NCBI GenBank assembly: GCA_964639525.1
Contig: CAZXDS010000092.1
Coordinates: forward strand, 1 to 12,939
From: CAZXDS01 sp964639525
Lineage (GTDB): Bacteria; Bacteroidota; Ignavibacteria; Ignavibacteriales; Melioribacteraceae
DNA length: 12,939 bases
Direction of reading: 5' to 3'
The position numbers and the translations under genes were made by a program. Positions within the stretch are counted from its first letter, which is position 1. Every line of letters starts with the position of its first letter. This document shows, piece by piece, positions 6,405 through 12,939 of this stretch. The notes under the pieces are model-generated. The model worked only from the letters and a program-made list of their open reading frames with translations, searched no databases and was not told the DNA's origin.

Positions 6405-8045
6405 ATGAAAAAAATATTCACATTTTGGAAAAGGGGTGATTCCTATGTTTTAATTGCCGGTTCGGGACTTATATTCTCGTTGGCAATGGTGTTGATAATG
6501 CTTGGGATAATTCTTTTTAAAGGAATGGGTTTTTTTTGGCCCAAAAACTTATCTGAGTTTCAATTAAAAAATGGAACTCACTACATTGGGGAAATTTGGG
6601 AAACTAAAAAAGATAAACTTACAAATTCGGATGGAAGTGTAAATTTAGTAAATGAAGTAAAGATTAAAACAGGTAATCGTGATTTATACGGATTTGATTT
6701 TAAGTGGATAGAACAAAACGAAATTAGAAAAACAACTGAACCCAAAGAGGCTGTAACTTTTGAACGTTGGGAGTATGGAAATTTTTACGGTTTTATAAAG
6801 TCTGTGTCAATACTTGGGCAAAAGTATAATTTTAAGGAACCCGAATTAATAAAAAAAGCAAACGCGGCTTTGAAAATAACCTCAGAGAACAGAGAAAAGG
6901 AAAAAGAACTCGAAAGCGAAATAAATGATTTGATGCGTCCCCTAAGTAAAATTCAACGGGAGATTTCCCTTTTGAAAATTAATGGAAGCGCCAGCCCGGC
7001 TGATATTAATAAATTAAAATTTAAAGTTATTAATTTACAGAATAAGATTAAACAAAAACACGACCTTTTAACTATTAAGCTTATTAAGTTAAAAGAAAAT
7101 GATGCAAAAATATTTGTCCTGGTTGCTGCTGCTAACGGCGGCAGTATTAATTTGCCAATGTCGAAGGTGGTGCGATTCTATCAGCCAAATAAAATGAGTC
7201 TTTTCTCAAAATCATTATTTTATGTAAATAAGGTTTGGGAATTTTTAAGCGCCGCGCCGCGTGAATCCAATACCGAAGGTGGTGTTTTCCCTGCAATTTT
7301 CGGTACGATATTAATGGTGCTTCTTATGTCGATTGCCGTTGTTCCTTTTGGTGTAATGGCAGCAATTTACCTAAATGAATATGCAAAGCAGGGATTTTTA
7401 ACGAGAATGATTCGACTTTCGGTTGCAAATTTGGCAGGTGTTCCGTCCATCGTTTTTGGAATTTTTGGGTTGGGCTTTTTTATTTACATTATCGGTGGAA
7501 CAATTGACCAATTATTTTTTTCGTCCCGGCTTCCCGCTCCTACGTTCGGAACGGGAGGTATTTTGTGGGCATCCTTAACTTTGGCTTTACTTACTCTTCC
7601 AGTAGTGGTAGTTGCTACCGAAGAAGGATTGCTTGCTGTTCCGCAAGCAAACAAACAAGGAGCCTTGGCACTTGGGGCAACAAAATGGCAAATGATTCGC
7701 AAAGTTGTATTGCCCAACGCAATGCCCGGTATATTAACGGGAATGATTCTCGCAATAAGTCGCGGAGCAGGAGAAGTAGCACCTTTAATGATTACAGGTG
7801 TTGTAAAATTAGCGCCGGCGTTACCTTTAGATGGAATGTTTCCGTTCCTTCATCTCGATAGAAAATTTATGCACCTTGGATTTCACATATACGATGTAGG
7901 TTTCCAATCGCCAAATGTTGAAGCTGCACTACCAATGGTTTATACTACGGCATTGCTATTAATTTTAATAGTTGTTGCTTTAAACTTGATTGCAATATAT
8001 TTTAGAAATAATTTACGGAAGAAATATAAATCCTCTGCTTTTTAA
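6405..8045 (+). CDS. pstA: Long PstA, phosphate ABC transporter permease with extracytoplasmic coiled-coil domain
   Basis: A 546-residue partner of PstC in the phosphate channel, against about 300 residues for E. coli PstA. TM1 lies at about 15-40. It is followed by a predicted periplasmic insertion: a beta-rich part (about 50-150) and a charged heptad-like helical region (about 158-235, ENREKEKELESEINDLMRPL onward). The permease core starts near 292 (FPAIFGTILMVLLMSIAVVPFG). It contains the EAA loop QGALALGATKWQMIRKVVLP (about 417-436) that contacts PstB, and SRGAGEVAPL (452-461), the PstA form of the conserved charged segment. The layout agrees with the long COG4985-type PstA that accompanies long PstC. 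The ATG at 6405 has no Shine-Dalgarno site. Spacing to pstB is very short, indicating one transcript. Confidence 0.92.
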   Translation: MKKIFTFWKRGDSYVLIAGSGLIFSLAMVLIMLGIILFKGMGFFWPKNLSEFQLKNGTHYIGEIWETKKDKLTNSDGSVNLVNEVKIKTGNRDLYGFDFKWIEQNEIRKTTEPKEAVTFERWEYGNFYGFIKSVSILGQKYNFKEPELIKKANAALKITSENREKEKELESEINDLMRPLSKIQREISLLKINGSASPADINKLKFKVINLQNKIKQKHDLLTIKLIKLKENDAKIFVLVAAANGGSINLPMSKVVRFYQPNKMSLFSKSLFYVNKVWEFLSAAPRESNTEGGVFPAIFGTILMVLLMSIAVVPFGVMAAIYLNEYAKQGFLTRMIRLSVANLAGVPSIVFGIFGLGFFIYIIGGTIDQLFFSSRLPAPTFGTGGILWASLTLALLTLPVVVVATEEGLLAVPQANKQGALALGATKWQMIRKVVLPNAMPGILTGMILAISRGAGEVAPLMITGVVKLAPALPLDGMFPFLHLDRKFMHLGFHIYDVGFQSPNVEAALPMVYTTALLLILIVVALNLIAIYFRNNLRKKYKSSAF

Positions 8046-8063
8046 TGGGATTTGAAAAATATT

Positions 8064-8879
8064 ATGAAAATTAAAATTGATAACTCAATAAGCCGGAAAG
8101 ACAATACTTTTCAAAAGGAGTTTAATACGGTAATACAAACTGAGAATTTAAGTTTTTATTATTCTCCTGAAAAGGCAACATTAAATAATATTAATTTAAT
8201 GATCCCCGAGAAAAAGGTAACCGCATTTATTGGACCTTCAGGCTGTGGAAAATCGACACTTTTAAGATGTTTTAATAGAATGAACGACCTTATTCCAGGA
8301 ACTAAGATAGCCGGTTCTATTGAAATAGAGGGAGAAAATATTTATTCTCCTGAAGTAAAGTTAGAAGATTTGCGAAAAAAAGTCGGAATGGTTTTTCAAA
8401 AATCAAACCCTTTTCCTATGGGTATTTGGGACAATGTAGCTTTTGGTCCCAAAGTAAACGGTATCACTTCAAAAAGTGAATTGGATGAAATAGTTGAGTC
8501 TTCACTAAAGCAAGCAGACCTTTGGAAAGAAGTGAAAGACAGATTACATATTTCCGCACTCGATCTTTCAGGAGGTCAGCAGCAACGGCTTTGCATTGCT
8601 CGTGCATTGGCAAATAAACCTGATATTGTTTTGATGGATGAACCGGCTTCAGCTTTGGACCCGATTTCAACAAATAAAATTGAGGAAACGATAAGCGAAT
8701 TAAAAGCCAACTATACAATAGTAATTGTTACTCACAATATGCAGCAGGCGGCAAGAGTTTCAGAATATACAGCTTTTATGATGATGGGTGATTTAATTGA
8801 ATTTAGCGAAACTTCTGCGTTGTTTACTAATCCGACAGAGAAAATAACTGAAGATTACATAACAGGAAGATTTGGGTAA
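8064..8879 (+). CDS. pstB: PstB, phosphate ABC transporter ATP-binding protein
   Basis: The cytoplasmic ATPase that drives phosphate import through PstCA. Using the ATG at 8064 (271 residues), the motifs are Walker A GPSGCGKST (57-65), the Q-loop region VFQKSNPFPMG, signature LSGGQ (168-172), Walker B IVLMDEP with Asp192 and catalytic Glu193, and the H-loop His224 in VTHNM. RCFNRMNDLIPG and SALDPISTNKIEE are PstB-specific family wording. An in-frame TTG at 8052 would add four residues. ATG is preferred because the only purine-rich run, GGGA at 8047-8050, is one base from the TTG. The gene begins 18 bases after pstA's stop, and phoU follows after 28 bases. All catalytic residues are intact, and length is normal apart from a slightly long N-terminus. 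Confidence 0.97.
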   Translation: MKIKIDNSISRKDNTFQKEFNTVIQTENLSFYYSPEKATLNNINLMIPEKKVTAFIGPSGCGKSTLLRCFNRMNDLIPGTKIAGSIEIEGENIYSPEVKLEDLRKKVGMVFQKSNPFPMGIWDNVAFGPKVNGITSKSELDEIVESSLKQADLWKEVKDRLHISALDLSGGQQQRLCIARALANKPDIVLMDEPASALDPISTNKIEETISELKANYTIVIVTHNMQQAARVSEYTAFMMMGDLIEFSETSALFTNPTEKITEDYITGRFG

Positions 8880-8907
8880 CACATACAAAAAATAATTAGA
8901 GTGAAAT

Positions 8908-9558
8908 ATGAGTGAAAAAGCAAATGACCTTATTGAGAGCATCAACAAAGATATTGTTTATCTTGCAAACGAAGTTGAGGACGCGATTTTTAGATCTGTA
9001 AAATCATTGAAAAACCAGGATGTTGATTTAGCAAAGAAAGTAAAAAAACACGACCATAAAATCAACAAACAAGAAGTTGAAATTGAGTCGACAATACTAG
9101 AATTTATGGCCTTGCAGCAGCCTGTGGCAATTGATTTACGATTTTTGATAGTTGCACTAAAGATGAATAACGACCTTGAACGAATGGCAGATCACGCCAA
9201 ATCAATTGCAAAAATTGCAATTAGTCTTTCAAATTACCCTTTAATGAATTCGAGTAGTCTGATTCCTGAATTGGGAAAATTAGCGAGATTAATGCATCAT
9301 GATGCTGTGCAATCCTTTATTCATAAAGATTCTGATCTTGCTCGTGAAGTTTTGGAAAGAGATAACGAAGTTGATGATCTTTACGACGAAATAACTGAAA
9401 AAGTTTTTGAAGAATTGAAATTGACACCTGATAAAATCAGGCAGGGTTATGATGTTATAAATGCAGCCAAGCATTTGGAAAGAGTTGCCGATCTTGCCAC
9501 CAATTTATGCGAGGATGTCGTTTTTATGAATGATGCCGAGATTATTAGATACACTTAA
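8908..9558 (+). CDS. phoU: PhoU, negative regulator linking Pst transport to PhoR
   Basis: A 216-residue all-helical cytoplasmic protein made of two three-helix bundles. PhoU proteins bind metal clusters and couple PstB/transporter status to PhoR, holding the kinase off when phosphate is plentiful. The first family motif is NDLERMADHAKSIAKI, with E91, D95 and H96. The second is HLERVADLATNLCEDV, with E191 and D195, but Leu196 replaces the usual His of ERIADHATNIAE. QQPVAIDLRFLIVALKMNNDLERM is the strongly conserved centre of the first half. Length is normal. The ATG at 8908 follows weak purine-rich sequence. It lies between pstB and phoB, the common Pho-locus order. Confidence 0.96.
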   Translation: MSEKANDLIESINKDIVYLANEVEDAIFRSVKSLKNQDVDLAKKVKKHDHKINKQEVEIESTILEFMALQQPVAIDLRFLIVALKMNNDLERMADHAKSIAKIAISLSNYPLMNSSSLIPELGKLARLMHHDAVQSFIHKDSDLAREVLERDNEVDDLYDEITEKVFEELKLTPDKIRQGYDVINAAKHLERVADLATNLCEDVVFMNDAEIIRYT

Positions 9559-9601
9559 GGCAATGGAGAATTGATAATTGATTTTATCTGAATAGTAAAA
9601 T

Positions 9602-10276
9602 ATGAAATCATTAATATATATAGTTGAAGACGATTCGGACATTGCAGAGTTAATTGAATTCAATCTCGTTGCCGAAGGTTTTAGGACTGAAATTATTTCC
9701 GATGGATACGAAGCATATGAAAGAATTATGGATTCACCGCCGGATTTGCTTTTGCTTGATTTGATGCTTCCGGGATTATCAGGAATTGAAATCTGCAAGT
9801 ATATTCGCAATTCAAGAATTTTGAAAGATTTGCCAATTATTATGGTTACTGCCCGTTCGCAAGAAACAGATACCATTATAGGATTAAAGACCGGAGCTGA
9901 TGATTATATTACAAAACCCTTTGGAGTTAAAGAATTAGTCGCTAGAATTAATGCTTTGCTGAGGAGAACCGATAAGGAACACGGAGGATTTTTTTCCGTA
10001 GATAAATTGAAAATTTATTTAGATTCTCATCGTACTTTCTGTGAGAAGGAAGAAATTTCCCTTACCCCTAAGGAATTTAAACTTCTCGAAACATTAATAA
10101 ACGCGAAAGGAAGAGTAATTTCTCGTTTGGATTTGATTGAAACAATTTGGAAAGACCACCCTGATGTTGATGAACACACTGTTAATGTTAATATTAAGAG
10201 ATTACGCGACAAATTGGGCAACTGCAAAACAGTGATTAAAACTGTTCATGGCTTTGGTTATAAAATAAACATTTAA
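9602..10276 (+). CDS. phoB: PhoB, OmpR-family phosphate response regulator
   Basis: A 224-residue two-domain transcription factor activated by PhoR. Receiver domain (1-120): acidic pair D10/D11 in IVEDD, phosphoacceptor Asp53 in LLDLMLPG, Thr83 in MVTAR and Lys105 in ITKPF, so all switch residues are present. DNA-binding winged helix (about 130-224): LTPKEFKLLETLI, then the recognition helix DEHTVNVNIKRLRDKLG and wing VHGFGYKI. The probable target is the TTTGTAAC direct repeat before pstS. The ATG at 9602 has no Shine-Dalgarno site. It lies 43 bases after phoU, and phoR follows after 15 bases, so co-transcription is expected. The symbol rests on family plus location next to pst, phoU and a PhoR-type kinase. 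Confidence 0.94.
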   Translation: MKSLIYIVEDDSDIAELIEFNLVAEGFRTEIISDGYEAYERIMDSPPDLLLLDLMLPGLSGIEICKYIRNSRILKDLPIIMVTARSQETDTIIGLKTGADDYITKPFGVKELVARINALLRRTDKEHGGFFSVDKLKIYLDSHRTFCEKEEISLTPKEFKLLETLINAKGRVISRLDLIETIWKDHPDVDEHTVNVNIKRLRDKLGNCKTVIKTVHGFGYKINI

Positions 10277-10291
10277 ATTTTATGATAATAA

Positions 10292-12064
10292 ATGAATAAA
10301 CTATCGAATTCTTTTTTATTTAGAAGTATTACAATTTCAATTGTCTCAATTGTAGTTCTTAATGTTTTCCTTTGGAAAGAAATTGCCGAATATAATCTTT
10401 CGGAGATTAAAACTACCGCTCATCTTAAAGTAAAAGCTGCTCTCAAAGTAATCAATACCACGTCATTCGAAAATGGGAATAGTATTCAATTAGAAAAAGA
10501 CGCAGCCACAATTAAAAAAATAACCGCTCTCAGAACTACACTAATAGCTCGTAATGGAATAGTACTGGGTGATTCGGAGGTTCCGTTTGAGAAATTGCGT
10601 GAGATGGAAAATCACATTTCGCGACCGGAAGTCATTAGTGCACTGCGTAAGCATGTCGGATTTGCAAAAAGGGAAAGTGCTACGTTGGGAACCAATTTCT
10701 ATTATTATTGCGAACCGGTTTTAGCCAAAGGTAAAATTATTGGATTTGTGAGGCTTGCTCTATTTTCATCCGATTATGATAAAAAGATAAACTTTGGGGT
10801 AAAACTAATTATTGTTGCTGATATAATTATTATTCTTTTTTTAATTATTCTTTTCACTTCATTAAAATCATTGTTGAATAAAAAAGCAAAAGCTTTATAT
10901 AATCAATTGGAAAACAGAAAGAGATTAACTAATTACGAATTGCTTTCTGATTCATATTCAACACCATTTAAAGATATTGCCCTTACAATTAACCAAATAT
11001 TTGACAACATTAACTTAGAAAAAAAAGTTTTACAAAGGGATAATAAAAATTTACACAATATCATAAATTCTCTAAATGAAGGAATCGCAGCTTTTCATTG
11101 CAATGGATTACTTGGTTTTTCAAACAAAAATTTTACAAAAATTCTAAATCTCACAGATAATTTTGGGCAGACTGATCACGCTTATAATATTATAAAATTC
11201 CCGCCTTTGCTAAAAGACATAAATAAGTTTAAGAGTAAAAAAACTGCTATTAAGAAAAGCATTGAATATTATGATAACAAATACTTAAATTATAAAATAA
11301 ATAAGTTTAAATTTGATAAGGAGGACATTGGATTTATTATTATTGTGCAGAATATAACAAAACTACATAACCTTCAAAGAATACGTTCGGACTTTGTAGC
11401 AAATGTTAGTCATGAATTTAAAACACCACTCACTTCAATACGAGGTTATTCGGAAACACTACTTTCGGGTTCTGTAAAAGATAGTGAAACAAAAATCCGC
11501 TTTCTTCAAAAAATACGCAATCAGTCCGTTTACTTGGAAAATCTTGTTTCAGACTTATTGAAATTAAATAAAATTGAAAGTAAGGGATTTGAAGATATTA
11601 CAAAAGTAAATATATGCCCGATTATTGATGAAATCGCTTCGGAGTTCAAAATAAAAGCACATGGTGAAAAAATAAATTTTAGTTATCAAAGCGATTGTAG
11701 CAACGGTTTTATTGTTAATGCGAACACAAAATTGATTTATAACATAATTGCAAACCTTCTTGCTAATTCAATTCAGTATTCAAATCAAAATGGGAATATC
11801 TTTTTATCAGTGAAATCAGAAAATGATAAAGTTTATATTGAAGTAAAGGATGATGGAATTGGAATTCCGGATAAGGATAAACCTCGTATTTTTGAACGAT
11901 TTTTTAGGGTTGACAAAGCAAGTGAGATATATTCGGAAGGAAGCGGACTTGGGCTTTCGATTGTAAAAAATGCCGTGGAACTTCTTTCCGGAAAATTTGG
12001 TTTCGAGAGTGAAGAAAATATTGGCAGTTTATTTTGGATAGAATTGAAAAAAGCCACATCATAG
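10292..12064 (+). CDS. phoR: PhoR-type sensor histidine kinase
   Basis: A 590-residue membrane kinase for PhoB. TM1 is about 8-27 and TM2 about 172-192. Between them lies an extracytoplasmic sensor of about 140 residues with MENHISRPEVISAL and LGTNFYYYCEPV, the wording of the single Cache/PAS-like domain of many PhoR/PnpS kinases. A linker without a clear HAMP signature leads to a PAS-like domain (about 248-355, LHNIINSLNEGIAAFH). HisKA: FVANVSHEFKTPLTSIRGY with His374. HATPase: N box NLLAN (488-492), G1 DDGIGIP (520-526), F box FERFF and G2 GSGLGLS (550-556). All catalytic motifs are intact. The full sensor contrasts with E. coli PhoR, which lacks a sizeable periplasmic domain. The start at 10292 has no Shine-Dalgarno site. 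Confidence 0.94.
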   Translation: MNKLSNSFLFRSITISIVSIVVLNVFLWKEIAEYNLSEIKTTAHLKVKAALKVINTTSFENGNSIQLEKDAATIKKITALRTTLIARNGIVLGDSEVPFEKLREMENHISRPEVISALRKHVGFAKRESATLGTNFYYYCEPVLAKGKIIGFVRLALFSSDYDKKINFGVKLIIVADIIIILFLIILFTSLKSLLNKKAKALYNQLENRKRLTNYELLSDSYSTPFKDIALTINQIFDNINLEKKVLQRDNKNLHNIINSLNEGIAAFHCNGLLGFSNKNFTKILNLTDNFGQTDHAYNIIKFPPLLKDINKFKSKKTAIKKSIEYYDNKYLNYKINKFKFDKEDIGFIIIVQNITKLHNLQRIRSDFVANVSHEFKTPLTSIRGYSETLLSGSVKDSETKIRFLQKIRNQSVYLENLVSDLLKLNKIESKGFEDITKVNICPIIDEIASEFKIKAHGEKINFSYQSDCSNGFIVNANTKLIYNIIANLLANSIQYSNQNGNIFLSVKSENDKVYIEVKDDGIGIPDKDKPRIFERFFRVDKASEIYSEGSGLGLSIVKNAVELLSGKFGFESEENIGSLFWIELKKATS

Positions 12065-12092
12065 AACGAACATTTCTGTTTGTTCATCTTTG
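12064..12092. terminator. Hairpin overlapping the phoR stop codon, probable bidirectional terminator
   Basis: GAACGAACA (12064-12072) pairs with TGTTTGTTC (12077-12085) through nine pairs, one of them G-U, with a TTTC loop. It starts on the last base of the phoR TAG codon and lies between convergent genes. The following ATCTTTGG is only a weak T tract, so termination efficiency is uncertain. Confidence 0.5.
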
Positions 12093-12103
12093 GGAATTAT
12101 AAA

Positions 12104-12586
12104 TCACTTTCTTTCTTCCCAATCAGTCAATTTATTGTCGCGGAAAAAGTAAGTGATTTTTCCGTAAGTCCACTGAGTAAATACGCCCCATTTTTCTTTG
12201 TTGCTGCTAACTTTATCCGGTTTTCCCCAACTATCTTTCATCATTCTGGCTGTCATTCCTTTCCAAATTTTTCCGGCTGCAACTTGAGGTCCAAATTTCC
12301 TACCATATCTTTTGGTAAACAGAACAGTTTTTTTGTTTTGATATTTTGATGAAATTCTATCAAATTTTTCATTCAGTTTTTTTATTTCCGCCTTTAATTG
12401 CGTGGCTTCACTTTGCAAGGTTTTCTTGAATACAAGCAAGCTATCTTTTTGCTTTTTGAAATCATTGCTTTTATTTTGTCCTAAAACGTTGGAGTTTAAA
12501 ATAATCAGCATTGCTGAAACTATAAGTAATCTAACCAATTGACATCTTCCTTTTATTTTTACAATTTTATTTAATTTGAAAACCAA
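12104..12586 (-). CDS. Secreted coiled-coil protein with C-terminal SmpA/OmlA-like motif, function unknown
   Basis: A 160-residue protein with a hydrophobic signal (about 18-35, LVRLLIVSAMLIILNSNVLG|Q), a charged predicted coiled coil (about 40-85), and a C-terminal domain (about 91-158) containing GKIWKGMTARMMKDSWGKPD, then QWTYG and YFFRDNKLTDWE. That layout, GMT..M...WG.PD....G...QW.YG...YFF..N.LT.W, is a recurrent small envelope domain related to the SmpA/OmlA fold. The exact role is unknown. Expected location is periplasmic. Start: ATG at 12586 gives a long basic N-region. An in-frame TTG at 12538 preceded by AGGAAG with 7-base spacing gives a more compact signal peptide and is a good alternative. 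The gene converges on phoR with a 39-base gap and is not obviously part of the Pho system. Confidence 0.72.
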   Translation of the reverse strand: MVFKLNKIVKIKGRCQLVRLLIVSAMLIILNSNVLGQNKSNDFKKQKDSLLVFKKTLQSEATQLKAEIKKLNEKFDRISSKYQNKKTVLFTKRYGRKFGPQVAAGKIWKGMTARMMKDSWGKPDKVSSNKEKWGVFTQWTYGKITYFFRDNKLTDWEERK

Positions 12587-12620
12587 TTATATTTATTTGT
12601 GATTTTAATTACCAGAAATT

Positions 12621-12745
12621 AATGAGTCCACTCTAAAAAGCCCCAAACGGACTAAAGCCCGTTTGGAGAAATTCGTTTTTGGTCTGTTTCCCCGCGACTG
12701 AAGTCGTGGGTTAGTCAAAATATTACTTTTTAGAATGGGTTCATT
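12621..12745. mobile_element. MITE-like non-coding element with 20-bp terminal inverted repeats and two internal hairpins
   Basis: The left end is AATGAGTCCACTCTAAAAAG (12621-12640). The right end (12726-12745), read on the minus strand, is AATGAACCCATTCTAAAAAG, giving 17 of 20 matches. Pairing extends three more bases each side (ATT/AAT). Between the ends are an imperfect hairpin at 12641-12668 (CCCCAAACGG... with ...CCCGTTTGG) and a second at 12691-12710 (CCCGCGACT with AGTCGTGGG). There is no coding capacity. A second copy's end occurs inverted at 1-53. TTAA flanks both ends (12619-12622 and 12744-12747), but because it merges with the inverted repeat it cannot be called a target duplication, and the left copy is followed by TTTT instead. 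No known family is assigned. Confidence 0.65.
12691..12710. repeat. GACTGAAGTC-type palindrome within the element
   Basis: CCCGCGACT (12691-12699) pairs with AGTCGTGGG (12702-12710) through nine pairs, including one G-T. Palindromes of the form CCCACGACT-nn-AGTCGTGGG are familiar as dispersed REP-like units in several phyla. A link to a REP-type (Y1) transposase is only a suggestion, since none is present here. Confidence 0.5.
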
Positions 12746-12751
12746 AATAAT

Positions 12752-12844
12752 ATGCTAAAATTTGCTGCAAAAGGCGATAAAAGAACAATTTCAAATTTCA
12801 TTAAGTATGCAGCTTTAAATTATTTGGTACTACCACAAATTTAA
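12752..12844 (+). pseudogene. Probable remnant of a ribbon-helix-helix (CopG/Arc-type) antitoxin
   Basis: This stretch encodes 30 residues containing LKFAAKGDKRTISNFIKYAA, followed by LNYLVLPQI and a stop. The pattern A...(D/E).R(T/S)(L/I)SNFI..A...Y is the second half of RHH antitoxin domains (helix A, turn, helix B). The N-terminal DNA-binding strand is absent. In frame, the upstream sequence runs straight into the inverted repeat of the MITE-like element and a TAG at 12731-12733. It therefore looks like a gene whose 5' part was replaced by that element. A tiny intact protein is possible but less likely. Confidence 0.4.
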
Positions 12845-12857
12845 TAGAACTATTCAA

Positions 12858-12939
12858 ATGAATGAAAAGAAAGTAACACTTACAAAAAAAAACGAACTGA
12901 ATATCAAAGATTAAAAGACAAACAATGTAGAATTATTCT
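12858..12939 (+). other. Possible gene start with an A9 run, cut by window edge
   Basis: An ATG at 12858 opens MNEKKVTLTKKNELNIKD and stops at 12914. After the run of nine A (12884-12892), the +2 frame stays open to the window end and reads KRTEYQRLKDKQCRII, which looks more protein-like. One additional A would join the start to that frame. The ATG lies 13 bases after the antitoxin remnant, a spacing usual for toxin-antitoxin partners. Its identity is unknown. Reading error in the homopolymer, decay, or slippage are all possible. Confidence 0.2.

Noticed and set aside
7565..7861. 98-codon + strand open frame within pstA
   Set aside because: Ser/Arg/Cys-rich translation of the wrong frame of the conserved pstA core.
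9505..9876. 123-codon open frame on the minus strand across the phoU end and phoB start
   Set aside because: It overlaps phoB's well-conserved receiver domain, has no family features and is a shadow of AT-rich coding sequence.
12080..12349. 89-codon + strand open frame opposite the minus-strand gene
   Set aside because: Phe/Ser-rich translation opposite a gene with a signal peptide and a recognisable C-terminal motif; no ribosome site.
12641..12668. Hairpin as a terminator for the minus-strand gene at 12104-12586
   Set aside because: It lies upstream of that gene's start, so it cannot terminate it; it is part of the MITE-like element.
1..12939. CRISPR array, tRNA or rRNA genes
   Set aside because: No regularly spaced identical repeats with unique spacers were seen, and no cloverleaf or rRNA-like sequence was recognised on reading both strands.

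Overview
The window is an AT-rich stretch of bacterial chromosome, and its core is a complete phosphate-starvation locus: pstS, pstC, pstA, pstB, phoU, phoB and phoR, all on the + strand from 2901 to 12064. Weak or missing Shine-Dalgarno sites before most genes, a promoter upstream of pstS that fits the Bacteroidota-type -33/-7 pattern, and the overall protein style suggest a member of the Bacteroidota/Ignavibacteriota (FCB) group. This is inference; no rRNA or other phylogenetic marker is present.

Layout. Positions 1-53 hold one end of a repeat containing a perfect 13-bp hairpin. Positions 54-270 are non-coding and contain a degenerate TTTGTG-type repeat. Next come a COG3014-like lipoprotein (271-1641, +), a small dimeric alpha/beta-barrel monooxygenase-like protein (1733-2035, -) and, divergent from it, a TauE/SafE-family permease (2108-2824, +). 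The Pho locus follows. A secreted coiled-coil protein with a C-terminal SmpA/OmlA-like motif (12104-12586, -) converges on phoR. The last 350 bases hold a MITE-like element of about 125 bp (12621-12745), an apparent ribbon-helix-helix antitoxin remnant, and a possible gene start cut by the window edge.

How the genes work together. PstS captures phosphate in the periplasm. PstC and PstA form the membrane channel and PstB powers it. PhoU links transporter state to the sensor kinase PhoR, which phosphorylates PhoB. PhoB would then bind the candidate Pho box (two TTTGTAAC copies 11 bp apart) directly upstream of pstS. Both permeases are the long variants: PstC carries a WD40/beta-propeller-like domain and PstA a beta plus coiled-coil domain, each inserted after the first membrane segment and so predicted to be periplasmic.

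No wholly new system is evident. The points most worth following are the inverted repeat copies that bracket the locus, the Pho box and its partial copy before pstC, the paired periplasmic insertions in the two permeases, and the antitoxin remnant next to the mobile-element-like repeat.
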